A model generated the notes under the pieces. That model saw only the letters and a list, made by a program, of their open reading frames with translations. It was not told where the DNA came from and ran no database searches. A stretch of 60,549 nt of DNA from Bacteroidales bacterium. Its GTDB lineage: Bacteria; Bacteroidota; Bacteroidia; Bacteroidales; P3. The position numbers were made by a program, and so were the translations under genes. This document shows, one piece after another, positions 32,916 through 42,554 of the stretch. Position 1 is the first letter of the stretch. The number at the start of each line of letters is the position of its first letter. Location of the stretch: NCBI GenBank assembly GCA_024681475.1, contig JAILAT010000006.1, positions 1 to 60,549 of the forward strand. The letters run 5' to 3'.

Positions 32916-33977
32916 ATGATGATTAACGTCAAGAATATTTTTAGAAAACGTGTTCGCGTGTCCGACGACTTGCGTTTGGCGATACCGAGACACTTTGTGT
33001 ACACAACCTTTGGCGTTCGTGGACGCTACGACTCTGTGAGCCGTACAGGCAACTATATCTGCAGTGGTGAGCCTGGTACCGGTTTCTTCGCCCATTCGAG
33101 CGACAGCAGCAGCTATCGCCATTTTATTGCAAGTGAGCGTAAGAAGCTGAAACAGAATTATCTTACTCTGCTGATGGACAAGGAGCCTGACCTGCAGAAT
33201 GAGTATGACCGTATCGAAAAGGTTTTGGAGGATACCCACGACAAAGAGAAACTGCGTATTCTTTCTACCTACCAGAATGTCGTGGCGTTGGCTCGCGACG
33301 AGGAGATGCTGCAGCGTGTGGTGCGCGCCATCAAGGATTATATTAAGCGTAATCACCGTTCTCAGGCCAATTCGAGTATCTTGACGCACTACAAGTCGAG
33401 CATTGCCTCGCTGGAGCACGATGTGCGTGCCACCCAACTGAACATCAAAAACGATTTGAATGAAGAACAGCTTGCCGCATGGGGCGAGGTGGTGAAAGCA
33501 TTCGACGACATCGTCAACTCACGCCGCATTTGGTCGGTGTATATGGACGGTGAAACCGATGCTTATCAGCAGGTATTCTTCGATTTGGGCATCTTCGATT
33601 ACATCCAGTCGCCTTTCGATACACCTCTTATCCGTGACCATCAGGGACGTCGCTTCTACCTTTATCCCCAAGGTATTGTCGAGGCTCGCACCAATACCGA
33701 CTTCGATATCCATCATTGGAACAAGATGAAGGTGTCGTTCAATCCCACCGATATTTCGACTTTGTCCACGCGTGCCGAGTTCAATTTCCAGCGTTCGTCG
33801 CGCAAGAAACACCATACCGATGCGCTCAGTAACCTTTACGGTACGACACGCTCGCAGACGGTCGGAGAGTTGGCTATACCTACGTTGAAACTTCGTTTTT
33901 ACGTAAACCACGTTGAGCCAGTCGACGCTTTTGTGAAGGTTCTGATTGGCTATCTGGAGAAATACGGCGACAAGTAA
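32916..33977 (+). CDS. Unrecognised 353-residue protein
   Basis: No signal peptide, membrane helix or known motif was seen. The N-terminal region (~1-75) is basic and rich in aromatic residues, ~75-190 is strongly helical and charged (for example NEYDRIEKVLEDTHDKEKLRIL), and the C-terminal part has mixed strands with HHWNKMKVSFNPTDISTL. It is flanked by lpdA 33 bp upstream and the M23 peptidase gene 15 bp downstream. It is likely cytoplasmic. It does not look like an RNA polymerase, nuclease or transferase that I can name. Clearly coding by codon pattern and length. Confidence 0.8.
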   Translation: MMINVKNIFRKRVRVSDDLRLAIPRHFVYTTFGVRGRYDSVSRTGNYICSGEPGTGFFAHSSDSSSYRHFIASERKKLKQNYLTLLMDKEPDLQNEYDRIEKVLEDTHDKEKLRILSTYQNVVALARDEEMLQRVVRAIKDYIKRNHRSQANSSILTHYKSSIASLEHDVRATQLNIKNDLNEEQLAAWGEVVKAFDDIVNSRRIWSVYMDGETDAYQQVFFDLGIFDYIQSPFDTPLIRDHQGRRFYLYPQGIVEARTNTDFDIHHWNKMKVSFNPTDISTLSTRAEFNFQRSSRKKHHTDALSNLYGTTRSQTVGELAIPTLKLRFYVNHVEPVDAFVKVLIGYLEKYGDK

Positions 33978-33992
33978 TTTTTGCCCCGCTCT

Positions 33993-34976
33993 ATGCCCAA
34001 AAAGAACCACACATACCGATGGAATCCGCACACCCTATCATTCGAGAAGGTGCGCATTTCCTTCAAGGATAAACTGAAGAAGATCTCTTTTTCAGTGGCT
34101 CTGGGTATTGTGCTTGGTGTTACGCTGCTGGTTATTGGCTTTCAGGTGTTTGACTCTCCCAAAGAGCGCCAGTTGAAGCGTCAGCTCAATCTTTACGCCC
34201 GTCAGATGGAGACTATCCAGGACATCCTCGAACGTGACGAAGCGGTGTTGGCCGATTTGGAAAACCGTGACAACAGCATCTATCGCACCCTGCTGGAAGC
34301 TGAGCCCATATCTCATGAGTTGCGTCAATCCGGCATCCCGGTATATGGCCAGTATGACTATTTGCAGGGCTACGACAACTCGAAGCTTATCATCGAGACG
34401 CAGAAGAAATTGGACGACTTTTCTAAGAGACTCTACGTGCAGTCGAAGTCGTTCGACGAAGTCTATAAGATGGTGACCAATCGCAATGAGCGTCAGGATC
34501 ATACGCCTTGTATCATGCCGCTGGACAAGCGCACATGCAAGTTGATGTCAGGCTTCGGCGCTCGCTACCATCCCATCCTTCACTACCGTCGTATGCATAC
34601 GGGCGTCGATCTTTCGGCCAAGAAGGGGACTCCCATCTATGCCACTGCCGACGGCACTGTCGAGGTGGCAGGCCGTAACGAGTCCGGATTGGCCGGCTAT
34701 GGCATTTCGGTGCTCATCAACCATGGCTACGGATATAAGACGCTCTATGCGCACATGAACGATGTGAAGGTTCGTCCAGGACAAAAAGTGAAGCGAGGCG
34801 AACTTATCGGTCACGTGGGCAATTCTGGCCTTTCGTCAGGGCCGCACTGCCACTACGAGGTCTGGCTCAATGGCAAAAAAGTGGATCCGGTATACTATTT
34901 CTATAATGATCTCAGCTCCGAGGAATATGAACAGGTCATCGAGGCTGCAAAACAAGAAAACCAATGCCTGTCATAA
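33993..34976 (+). CDS. Membrane-anchored M23 family metallopeptidase
   Basis: 327 residues from the ATG at 33993. A short cytoplasmic part, a membrane helix (~31-52), a coiled-coil periplasmic region (~55-160) and an M23/LytM domain (~180-305). Zinc ligands are H202 and D206 in MHTGVDLSAKKG and H287 in GPHCHYEVW, with H285 as catalytic partner; YGYKTLYAHMNDV is also typical. It should cut peptidoglycan peptide cross-links, or, if regulated by the coiled coil, act as in cell separation or growth. Its 3' end overlaps ispH by 13 bp. Confidence 0.93.
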   Translation: MPKKNHTYRWNPHTLSFEKVRISFKDKLKKISFSVALGIVLGVTLLVIGFQVFDSPKERQLKRQLNLYARQMETIQDILERDEAVLADLENRDNSIYRTLLEAEPISHELRQSGIPVYGQYDYLQGYDNSKLIIETQKKLDDFSKRLYVQSKSFDEVYKMVTNRNERQDHTPCIMPLDKRTCKLMSGFGARYHPILHYRRMHTGVDLSAKKGTPIYATADGTVEVAGRNESGLAGYGISVLINHGYGYKTLYAHMNDVKVRPGQKVKRGELIGHVGNSGLSSGPHCHYEVWLNGKKVDPVYYFYNDLSSEEYEQVIEAAKQENQCLS

Positions 34977-35848
34977 TCGATGAAAATGCAGGATTTTGCT
35001 TTGGTGTGGTCAAAGCCATCGCCTCTGCCGAGCAGCATCTGGAGCAGAGCAATAGCCTTTATTGTTTGGGCGACATTGTGCACAATAATGAGGAGGTGAG
35101 CCGTCTTTCTCGTTTGGGCCTCAGGGTAATAGACCATAATCAACTGCCACAGCTTCCAAACTCCACAGTGCTTATCCGTGCACATGGAGAACCTCCAGAA
35201 ACCTATGCGTTAGCTAGACAACATAACATCACATTGGTGGACGCCACATGCCCCATCGTGTTGGCGTTGCAGAAGAAAATACGTGATGGATATGAAGCTA
35301 TGCGAAATGTTGGTGGTCAGGTTGTTATCTTCGGTAAGCCAGGCCATGCCGAGGTGGTGGGCCTGAACGGGCAGACGGGAAATTCTGCAATCATTGTTTC
35401 ATCCCCAGACGATTTGTCGATGATAGACTTCCAGCGTCCCATTCGTCTCTTTTCACAGACTACACAGAATCAAGAAGAATACAATCTCTTGATTTCTAAT
35501 ATAAAACAACGTGTCGGACACCATGATTCAGATGACTGGTTTGTGGCATACAACACTATCTGCAGTCGTATGGTGAATCGTGCTTCACAGCTTAAGGACT
35601 TTGCAGCCCATGTACAACAACTCATATTTGTCTCCGGCGTCAACTCCTCCAATGGCCATTACCTCTACGATTATTGTCGTAGGGTGCAGCCTAATACACT
35701 TCTTATTTCTTCGCCCGACGAGTTGACCGATGAGCAGGTGAATCCTTGGCGTGGCATGACGGTGGGTATCACTGGTGCGACGTCGACACCTCGTTGGCTC
35801 ATGGAGCAGGTGAAAAACAGAATTGAGGCCTCTTTTGAGCTCTCCTGA
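34964..35848 (+). CDS. ispH: 4-hydroxy-3-methylbut-2-enyl diphosphate reductase
   Basis: A 294-residue [4Fe-4S] enzyme that makes IPP and DMAPP in the last step of the MEP pathway. The cluster ligands C12 (AGFCFGVV), C96 (DATCPIV) and C200 (NTICSRM) are at the positions seen in E. coli IspH. IRAHGEPPE and the final GITGATSTPRWLMEQV are also conserved. It overlaps the M23 gene by 13 bp and ends 21 bp before recF. Confidence 0.96.
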   Translation: MPVIIDENAGFCFGVVKAIASAEQHLEQSNSLYCLGDIVHNNEEVSRLSRLGLRVIDHNQLPQLPNSTVLIRAHGEPPETYALARQHNITLVDATCPIVLALQKKIRDGYEAMRNVGGQVVIFGKPGHAEVVGLNGQTGNSAIIVSSPDDLSMIDFQRPIRLFSQTTQNQEEYNLLISNIKQRVGHHDSDDWFVAYNTICSRMVNRASQLKDFAAHVQQLIFVSGVNSSNGHYLYDYCRRVQPNTLLISSPDELTDEQVNPWRGMTVGITGATSTPRWLMEQVKNRIEASFELS

Positions 35849-35869
35849 CCCTTCAAATACTACGTAATA

Positions 35870-37009
35870 ATGTATCTTAAACGTCTGCAGCTCAATAATT
35901 TCAAGAACTATACAGAACTTGATGTCTCTTTCTCTCACAATGTGAACTGTCTTGTGGGCAATAACGGGGTAGGAAAGACCAACTTGCTCGACGCGCTCTA
36001 TTATCTGTCCTTCTGTAAGAGCTATTTCAATGCTACAGATATTCAGAATATTCGCTCGGGTGCCGATTTTTTTGCCATTCAAGGTGGTTATGTCCTCAAT
36101 GATGACACTCCCGATGAGTTGACAACAGTGTTATGCACTTTGCAGAAAGGTCAGGCCAAGAAATTGAAATTCAACAAGAAAAATTGTACGACATTTGCCG
36201 AACACATAGGCCGACTGCCTCTGGTCATTGTCACGCCCAGCGACCAGAATCTCATTCTCGGCGGCAGCGAAGTACGCCGCAAGTTTGTCGATGGCATCAT
36301 CTCTCAGGTGGACCACAATTATCTGCAGACCCTGCTGAGCTATCAAAAGGCTGTAGACCAACGCAATCAGCTGCTGAAACAATTTTACGAAAACCGTTAT
36401 TTTGAGGACGATTCCATTGCGCTCTGGAACGAGCAACTCGTGCGTTACGGCGAACCTATCGTAGCGTCCCGTCGGCAATTTTTGGAAGAGTTTGCACCGT
36501 TGTTCGACCAATACTATTCACTCATTCATCCCGATGCCGCTACAACAGAGCATCCCCGCATCGGATATAGCTCACTGCTGAATGGCGATGAGGCTTCGTT
36601 TTCAGAGCAACTTATTGAAAGCCAAAGGCGTGATGCGCAATTGCAATACACCAGTGTTGGCCCTCACAAGGACGATATCGAGTTGATGATAGGCGATTTT
36701 GCAGTCAAGAAATTTGGCTCACAAGGTCAACAGAAGACCTTTCTTTTGGCGCTCAAATTGGCCCAGTTTGACTACATCTATCATCATCTTGGTACCAAAC
36801 CCATCATGTTGCTGGATGATGTCTTCGATAAGCTGGATATGTTGCGTGTCAGTCAGTTAGTGCTGCTCGTCGGCTCCGATCGATTCGGACAGGTATTCAT
36901 CACCGACACCCAGCAGGGGCGAGTGCAAGCTATATTTGGCAAAGCCCCCAATATGCCTCACAAAATCTTCAATGTTTCAGATGGAACGCTAGTGGAAATG
37001 AACGACTGA
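35870..37009 (+). CDS. recF: DNA replication and repair protein RecF
   Basis: A 379-residue SMC-like ABC ATPase that loads RecA at gaps, with RecO and RecR. Walker A is GNNGVGKTNLLDAL (30-43); the ABC signature region is KKFGSQGQQKTFLLALKLAQ, and Walker B is PIMLLDDVFDKLD. Length is normal. The DUF721 gene follows after 6 bp. In many Bacteroidetes recF is away from dnaA/dnaN, as here. Confidence 0.95.
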   Translation: MYLKRLQLNNFKNYTELDVSFSHNVNCLVGNNGVGKTNLLDALYYLSFCKSYFNATDIQNIRSGADFFAIQGGYVLNDDTPDELTTVLCTLQKGQAKKLKFNKKNCTTFAEHIGRLPLVIVTPSDQNLILGGSEVRRKFVDGIISQVDHNYLQTLLSYQKAVDQRNQLLKQFYENRYFEDDSIALWNEQLVRYGEPIVASRRQFLEEFAPLFDQYYSLIHPDAATTEHPRIGYSSLLNGDEASFSEQLIESQRRDAQLQYTSVGPHKDDIELMIGDFAVKKFGSQGQQKTFLLALKLAQFDYIYHHLGTKPIMLLDDVFDKLDMLRVSQLVLLVGSDRFGQVFITDTQQGRVQAIFGKAPNMPHKIFNVSDGTLVEMND

Positions 37010-37015
37010 TACGGT

Positions 37016-37306
37016 ATGGCAAAGGAACATTCAATGAAAGATCTTGTCGACGCTGCATTGCGTCGCTACAACTTCGACGCGTCTCTTACACGTCAGCAAG
37101 TCATTGATGCCTACAATCAAGTCGTCGGCGAGTTTATCCTCAAACTGACACGTTCGGTCACCTATGATTCTAATAGCCATACACTCTTTGTAACCTATTC
37201 GGCATCAGCCCTCAAACAAGAACTTTCTTACAAGACGAGCGACCTGATAACCGCCATAAATAATCGTCTCGGAAACCCCGAAGTGCAGCATATCGTTTTC
37301 CTCTAA
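37016..37306 (+). CDS. DUF721 / DciA-like protein
   Basis: A 96-residue protein of the DUF721 family, related to DciA, the ancestral helicase operator that helps load DnaB. The fold is suggested by VVGEFILKLTRSVTYDSNSHTLFV and SASALKQELSYKTSDLITAIN, ending in VQHIVF. Lying 6 bp after recF fits replication or repair. It lacks the basic disordered tail of longer DciA proteins. Helicase-loading activity is inferred. Confidence 0.85.
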   Translation: MAKEHSMKDLVDAALRRYNFDASLTRQQVIDAYNQVVGEFILKLTRSVTYDSNSHTLFVTYSASALKQELSYKTSDLITAINNRLGNPEVQHIVFL

Positions 37307-37345
37307 ATGCATTCTGCTTTTTTTTCAAAAAAAATGCATTTTTTT
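37303..37345 (+). terminator. Terminator after recF operon
   Basis: A stem of A-rich and T-rich arms (A8 at 37327-37334, TGCA, T7 at 37339-37345) overlaps a longer pairing (AAATGCAT at 37305 with ATGCATTT), ending in a run of Ts. It lies at the stop of the DUF721 gene. Confidence 0.65.
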
Positions 37346-37512
37346 ATAATAAATTCCCCCTTTTTACGTTAAAAAGATTAAAAAGAAACTCCCGATAAGT
37401 GTCTTGTTTTCACTATATGGGGGTATAAGTGTTTGAAGATTAGGTCTTTCTCTTGATGGGACTGACCAAACTTTGTCGTATCAGACGGTTACTACCGAAC
37501 GTTCATATTCGA

Positions 37513-38505
37513 ATGAAAACTCTGACTTTTCTCATTCCCTGTTACAATGTCGCTGGGTGTGTCAGCCATTGTATTGACTCGATGCTCGTCGAGGATATTA
37601 TTGACGACATAGAAATATTGCTCGTCAATGACGGTTCGAAAGACAGCACCCTGGACATCTTACGAGATTATGAAAAGAGGTTTCCAGACACTATACGTGT
37701 GATTGATAAGGAAAATGGGGGTTGGGGCACGGCAATAAATCTCGGCATCAAAGAGGCAAGAGGTAAATATCTCAAGGAAGTAGATGCAGACGATTGGGTA
37801 AGCACAGAGAACCTAAAATCGTATGTTGACTATCTGAAAAGTTCAGAAGTTGATTACATCGCTACAGATTACACTGAATTTTTTAAAGCCGACAACCGTT
37901 ATGATCACCACGGCTATCACGAAGATGTGTATAGCAGACCGATGCCGTTGAACGATTTTTGGGAGCATCATTCTGCCGCATGGGATTTCCCCATTCACGC
38001 AATAACCTATAAGACGCAAATGCTTCGTGATGCGAAGCTCTCTGTTGGCGATCGTTACTATGGTGACATAGAATACAACTTGTATCCTCTTCCCTTTGTT
38101 CAATCAATTTGTGTTCTCCCGATAAATGTCACCGTCTATTTCCGCGGCAGCGACGAGCAAAGCACCAGCACCAAAGGCTACGCCAAGCATTACAAGGACT
38201 ATGTCCAAATGAGCCAGAGGCTTACTCTCTTCTATCAAGGTCTTCCGTCGACAATGCAGCGCGAATTGTATGCATTTATCAAGGGTACTGTGCAAGGATC
38301 TCTCAATAAAGCCTACACGCTAATGATGTCTCCCGTATATGCTGGCAAGACGAAAGGTGTGTCCGCTGAGTTGCGGCAATATAATATGTGGTTGAAGATG
38401 AATAACAAAGAATTATACACTTCATGTGGTCACCAGCGTAAACATGGCATTGCCTATATCCGTATTTGGAGATGGCTTGGTATTAACTTAATGTTAATTA
38501 AATAA
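37513..38505 (+). CDS. Family 2 glycosyltransferase
   Basis: 330 residues from the ATG at 37513, which begins KTLTFLIPCYNVAGCV, the standard first strand of a GT-A fold; an earlier in-frame start adds 20 residues unlike the family. EILLVNDGSKDST (34-46) binds the nucleotide, and EVDADDWVS gives the metal-binding D91/D93/D94. It is the first gene of the polysaccharide cluster, after a ~170-bp leader. The sugar and acceptor are unknown. Confidence 0.92.
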   Translation: MKTLTFLIPCYNVAGCVSHCIDSMLVEDIIDDIEILLVNDGSKDSTLDILRDYEKRFPDTIRVIDKENGGWGTAINLGIKEARGKYLKEVDADDWVSTENLKSYVDYLKSSEVDYIATDYTEFFKADNRYDHHGYHEDVYSRPMPLNDFWEHHSAAWDFPIHAITYKTQMLRDAKLSVGDRYYGDIEYNLYPLPFVQSICVLPINVTVYFRGSDEQSTSTKGYAKHYKDYVQMSQRLTLFYQGLPSTMQRELYAFIKGTVQGSLNKAYTLMMSPVYAGKTKGVSAELRQYNMWLKMNNKELYTSCGHQRKHGIAYIRIWRWLGINLMLIK

Positions 38506-38506
38506 T

Positions 38507-39937
38507 ATGGTTTTCAATTCATTTGAATTCCTGATATTTCTTCCTGTAGTTTTCCTTCTATACTGGTTTGTATTCAAGAAAAACCAACGCTTGCAGAACC
38601 TTTTCTTAGTCTCCGCCTCCTATTTCTTTTACGGCTGGTGGGACTGGCGTTTCCTCATACTCATTGCCTTCACCTCCTTGTGCAGCTGGGTAAGTAGTTT
38701 ATGGATAGGTCGTTCTCGCCAGAATAATATCGGTAAAGCGAAAGCCATCACTGCAGCCAATATTGTCATCAACCTGCTCATCTTAGGTGTATTCAAATAC
38801 TACAACTTCTTTGTCCAGTCATTCGCCGACCTGTTTCTTGCCGGACAAAGCAATGGTCTTCTGCTCAAAATCATACTCCCCGTAGGCATTAGCTTTTACA
38901 CCTTCCAAGCGTTAAGTTACAGTATTGATGTTTATCGGGGCAAGATAGAGCCCACAAAGGATATTGTCGCATTTTTTGCCTATGTCAGTTTCTTCCCACA
39001 GCTTGTTGCTGGGCCTATTGAGCGTGCAACAAATTTGCTACCCCAGTTTCAACAAGGAAGAACGTTTGACTACAATTTAGCGGCAGACGGAATGCGTCAG
39101 ATGTTGTGGGGTTTCTTTAAGAAGGTAGTCGTTGCCGATAACTGCGCTGTCTTTGTCAATGCCGTGTGGGACGACATTCCTGCCCATTCAGGCAGCACAC
39201 TGTTTGTCGCAGCTGTTCTTTTCGCATTTCAGATTTATGGAGACTTCTCCGGCTATAGCGACATAGCCATCGGTTGCGCCAAACTATTTGGCATTAAATT
39301 GAAGAGAAACTTCAGCATACCCTATTTCAGTCGAGACATGGCAGAGTTCTGGCGTCGTTGGCATATCTCTCTGACCACATGGTTCCGTGACTACCTATAT
39401 ATTCCACTAGGTGGCAGTCGTGTCAATAAGGTCAAGATACTACGCAACACGCTTATTATCTTTCTTGTTAGCGGCTTCTGGCACGGGGCGAACTGGACGT
39501 TTATAATTTGGGGTGCTTATCACGCATTATTATTCCTGCCACTTATCCTATTAGGCAAGAATCGTAAATATACAAATCTGGTAGCCGAGGGGAAAGCATT
39601 TCCATCTTGGAAAGAACTGGGACAAATGATATTGACTTTTGCTTTGGTCGTTATAGGTTGGATAATCTTCCGTGCTGAAAACATATATCAGGCCGACCAG
39701 TTCATATGTGCTATTTTTACTCAAGGATTGTTACAAAAGCCTCTATTGCCATTTGCTGCAATATACATTACTATGATGATTGTTGTCGAGTGGATTCAGC
39801 GCGAAAAAGAACATGGTCTGCAATTTACGAACCATATCACGCCATGGCTCCGCTACCCCATCTATTATGCACTGATATTTTTATGCTTCTTCTGCTCACC
39901 AATTGACAGTGCCCCCTTTATCTACTTCCAATTCTGA
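38507..39937 (+). CDS. MBOAT-family O-acyltransferase (AlgI-like)
   Basis: A 476-residue polytopic membrane protein with about 10-12 helices. The AlgI/DltB-type signatures are present: QLVAGPIERATNLLPQF, FGYSDIAIG-like SGYSDIAIGCAKL, WRRWHISLTTWFRDYLYIPL and the catalytic-His segment FWHGANWTFIIWGAYH. Proteins of this group carry acyl groups across the inner membrane to acetylate glycans. It begins 2 bp after the previous stop and ends overlapping the SGNH-like gene, its likely partner. Confidence 0.94.
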   Translation: MVFNSFEFLIFLPVVFLLYWFVFKKNQRLQNLFLVSASYFFYGWWDWRFLILIAFTSLCSWVSSLWIGRSRQNNIGKAKAITAANIVINLLILGVFKYYNFFVQSFADLFLAGQSNGLLLKIILPVGISFYTFQALSYSIDVYRGKIEPTKDIVAFFAYVSFFPQLVAGPIERATNLLPQFQQGRTFDYNLAADGMRQMLWGFFKKVVVADNCAVFVNAVWDDIPAHSGSTLFVAAVLFAFQIYGDFSGYSDIAIGCAKLFGIKLKRNFSIPYFSRDMAEFWRRWHISLTTWFRDYLYIPLGGSRVNKVKILRNTLIIFLVSGFWHGANWTFIIWGAYHALLFLPLILLGKNRKYTNLVAEGKAFPSWKELGQMILTFALVVIGWIIFRAENIYQADQFICAIFTQGLLQKPLLPFAAIYITMMIVVEWIQREKEHGLQFTNHITPWLRYPIYYALIFLCFFCSPIDSAPFIYFQF

Positions 39938-40857
39938 TGAAAATATTTCTACGTAAAATCGTTCTAATTGGTGGTTCAATCTGGATAATGCTGATTATTG
40001 CAGATATTTCTGCTACAAAACACTATCGGCAAATAGAACAATATCCTTTCTCAACATGGACAGATATTGTCGAAGGTAAGTTGGATAGCGATGTATGGTT
40101 CTTAGGTAGCAGTCGCACACTGGTACAATACAATCCAATAGTCTTTGACAGCATTATGGGCACACGAAGCTACACTTTGGGATGCGACGCACAACATATT
40201 TTTTTGCAGTTACAATGCTGTGATATTGCACGACAATTTAATACCAAACCCCAATATATAGTTCTTGACCTTCTATGGCAATCACTGGATACGAGTATCT
40301 CTGAATTATCAAGGTATATTTATATGCCATATTTATATAACAGAACCATTCGAAATATAGTAATTGAAAATGGGATCTCGTCGCCAGCTTATCTCTATGT
40401 ACCATATTACAGATTTCATTCCGAAAGGAATAACGCACTAAAATATTGCAAAAACAAAACTATTAGAGGTTACGAGCCAAAAGATGATTCTTGGAGTCCG
40501 ATAGATTTGGATGGCCTTGATAATATCAACTATCATTGCGAACCCGAAGCCATTTCTCTCTTGGATAGTTTTCTCAATAGATGCTCCAACGATAGTATCA
40601 AAGTTATAATCATCCATTCGCCCTTTGAGCGTCGCGGTTTCGAAAAAATCAAAAATCATGATGAGATGCTAAACTTATTCCGTAGTATTGCCAATCGTCA
40701 TGGAATACCATTTCTTGATTACACCAACGATCCAATATGTTACGACACATTGAACTTCTACAACGCTATGCATTTAAACTCCCACGGTGCAGATCTTTTT
40801 TCTGCAAAACTAGCACACGACCTTGATTCATTAGGCCTTATTCCTGCACGAAAATGA
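39937..40857 (+). CDS. SGNH-like partner of the O-acyltransferase
   Basis: 306 residues. An N-terminal anchor (FLRKIVLIGGSIWIMLIIAD) precedes a periplasmic domain. VWFLGSSRTLVQYNP gives the block I serine, and FYNAMHLNSHGADLFS near the C-terminus has the block V His (with Asn in place of Asp in the usual D-x-x-H). These fit the DltD/AlgJ/PatB-type SGNH folds that hand an acyl group from the MBOAT protein to the glycan. Overlap with the MBOAT gene (1 bp) and with the next gene (4 bp) supports joint expression. The replaced Asp leaves catalysis uncertain. Confidence 0.75.
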   Translation: MKIFLRKIVLIGGSIWIMLIIADISATKHYRQIEQYPFSTWTDIVEGKLDSDVWFLGSSRTLVQYNPIVFDSIMGTRSYTLGCDAQHIFLQLQCCDIARQFNTKPQYIVLDLLWQSLDTSISELSRYIYMPYLYNRTIRNIVIENGISSPAYLYVPYYRFHSERNNALKYCKNKTIRGYEPKDDSWSPIDLDGLDNINYHCEPEAISLLDSFLNRCSNDSIKVIIIHSPFERRGFEKIKNHDEMLNLFRSIANRHGIPFLDYTNDPICYDTLNFYNAMHLNSHGADLFSAKLAHDLDSLGLIPARK

Positions 40858-41594
40858 TACCCAAGATCATTCACTACGTATGGTTAGGACACGGTGAGAT
40901 GTCTGAAACTATTAAACGATGCATTAATAGTTGGCATATTCTGCTTCCTGATTATGAAATAAAACGCTGGGATGAATCAAATTATGATATTTCAAGTGCT
41001 CCAAAAATCGTACAAGAAGCATACTCTGCTAAAAAATGGGCATTTGCATCCGACTATATTAGACTTTGGGCACTTCAAAAATACGGTGGAATATACTTTG
41101 ATACTGACGTAGAAGTATTAAAACCCCTAGACAGTTTCTTGTTAAATAGATTTTTCATCGGGACACAAAGTTTTTGGGTTGACCAGAATAAAAAAAGAAA
41201 AGAGTTAAAGGTTAACCTTTCTATTGGCGTAATCGGTTCTGAGAGCAATCACCCATACATTGATGACTGCTTGGAATACTACAGTAATATATCCATTTCC
41301 ACAGGAGCTGGGCAAATTGACACTACTGTGTCCAATTTTAAGATGGCCGAATTGTTATCCAAATATGGTTATCGTAATTATGATGAACGACAACACCTTG
41401 AAGAAGGCATTGAAGTATATACAACCAATGAATTTGGTGATCGTCTTTCTCCTACCCCCAAAGACAATTGTTATACATATCATTGGGGCGAAATGTCTTG
41501 GTTTACGCCAAAAGAAAGAGGACCTCTCTTTAACCTATGTTGGAAACTGAATATGATGTCGTTCTATCATTGGCTTGAACAACTGAAGAAATAA
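40854..41594 (+). CDS. GT32-type glycosyltransferase (copy 1)
   Basis: 246 residues. It opens with IPKIIHYVWLGHGEM, has ASDYIRLWALQKYGG and the DXD motif D83/D85 in GIYFDTDVEVLKPLD, all typical of the TcdA/Och1-like GT32 family found in capsule clusters. It is the most divergent of the five GT32 genes here and one of the more AT-rich. Donor sugar unknown. Confidence 0.9.
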   Translation: MIPKIIHYVWLGHGEMSETIKRCINSWHILLPDYEIKRWDESNYDISSAPKIVQEAYSAKKWAFASDYIRLWALQKYGGIYFDTDVEVLKPLDSFLLNRFFIGTQSFWVDQNKKRKELKVNLSIGVIGSESNHPYIDDCLEYYSNISISTGAGQIDTTVSNFKMAELLSKYGYRNYDERQHLEEGIEVYTTNEFGDRLSPTPKDNCYTYHWGEMSWFTPKERGPLFNLCWKLNMMSFYHWLEQLKK

Positions 41595-41606
41595 AACTGA
41601 CTGCTG

Positions 41607-42554
41607 ATGTCTTCCACAATACTCTCAATAATTGTCCCGGTCTACAAAACTGAGCCGTATCTTGACGCTTGCGTGAAGAGTATCATGGCTCAGACCTTGC
41701 AGGATTGGGAGATGATATTGGTAGATGACGGCTCGCCAGACCGCTGCCCCGAGATGTGTGACGAGTATGCTGCTAATGACGGTAGAATTTATGTTATCCA
41801 TCAAGAGAACGGAGGGTTAAGCAAAGCAAGAAACCAAGGCATCAATCGTGCGAAAGGCAATTATATCGCCTTTGTTGACTCCGACGATGATATTGCACCA
41901 GACACATACAAGGGCAACATAGAGTTTATGGAAGCACATCCCGATGTCGATGTTGTGCAATTCCCTGCAAAACGTATCGGCTGGGGCGACCAATTCTATC
42001 ACGAACCAGATAAATACTATCGCGGAAGGAAAGAATTGATACTCAACAATTACAAGGATGCGCCCATAGACAATACGGTATGTATGAAAATATTCCGAAG
42101 GGAATTGTTCGATACAGTCCGTTTTCGAGAGGGCCATGTCCACGAGGACAAAACATTCATCCTTGAAATGCTGCAGCACATCCAGGCGCTTTACATCTCT
42201 AGCATAGGCTGCTACAATTACTACCGCAGGGAGAATTCCATTCAAACCACCGACAGCTATAGCAAGACCAGTGATTGGATTGATACAGAGGTAGCCACTT
42301 TGAAAAATTTATATGAGTATCCTGAAACAAAAAGGGAATGGATAGGACGTTGGATGTACAATGTCCGCTGGTTGATGAACCTTCAATTGAAACACAATGA
42401 TTGGGACGTGCTCCCGTTGCTTGAATGCTTGAAGAGACAAATGCCCGCATTTGATAATAATGCAAAAGCCAAGGATTTGTTTTGGTATTGCTTCATAAAA
42501 GTATTTGGAATGCGTTGTTTCCATCGCATTTATCTTAACCTGCTACATGTATGA
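41607..42554 (+). CDS. Family 2 glycosyltransferase
   Basis: 315 residues with the GT-A opening LSIIVPVYKTEPYLDACV, nucleotide segment ILVDDGSPDRCPE and metal site D91-S-D93-D94 in IAFVDSDDDIAPD. The C-terminal ~100 residues are helical with conserved GHVHEDKTFILEML, typical of the CPS-type members. It overlaps the deacetylase-like gene by 4 bp. Confidence 0.93.
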   Translation: MSSTILSIIVPVYKTEPYLDACVKSIMAQTLQDWEMILVDDGSPDRCPEMCDEYAANDGRIYVIHQENGGLSKARNQGINRAKGNYIAFVDSDDDIAPDTYKGNIEFMEAHPDVDVVQFPAKRIGWGDQFYHEPDKYYRGRKELILNNYKDAPIDNTVCMKIFRRELFDTVRFREGHVHEDKTFILEMLQHIQALYISSIGCYNYYRRENSIQTTDSYSKTSDWIDTEVATLKNLYEYPETKREWIGRWMYNVRWLMNLQLKHNDWDVLPLLECLKRQMPAFDNNAKAKDLFWYCFIKVFGMRCFHRIYLNLLHV

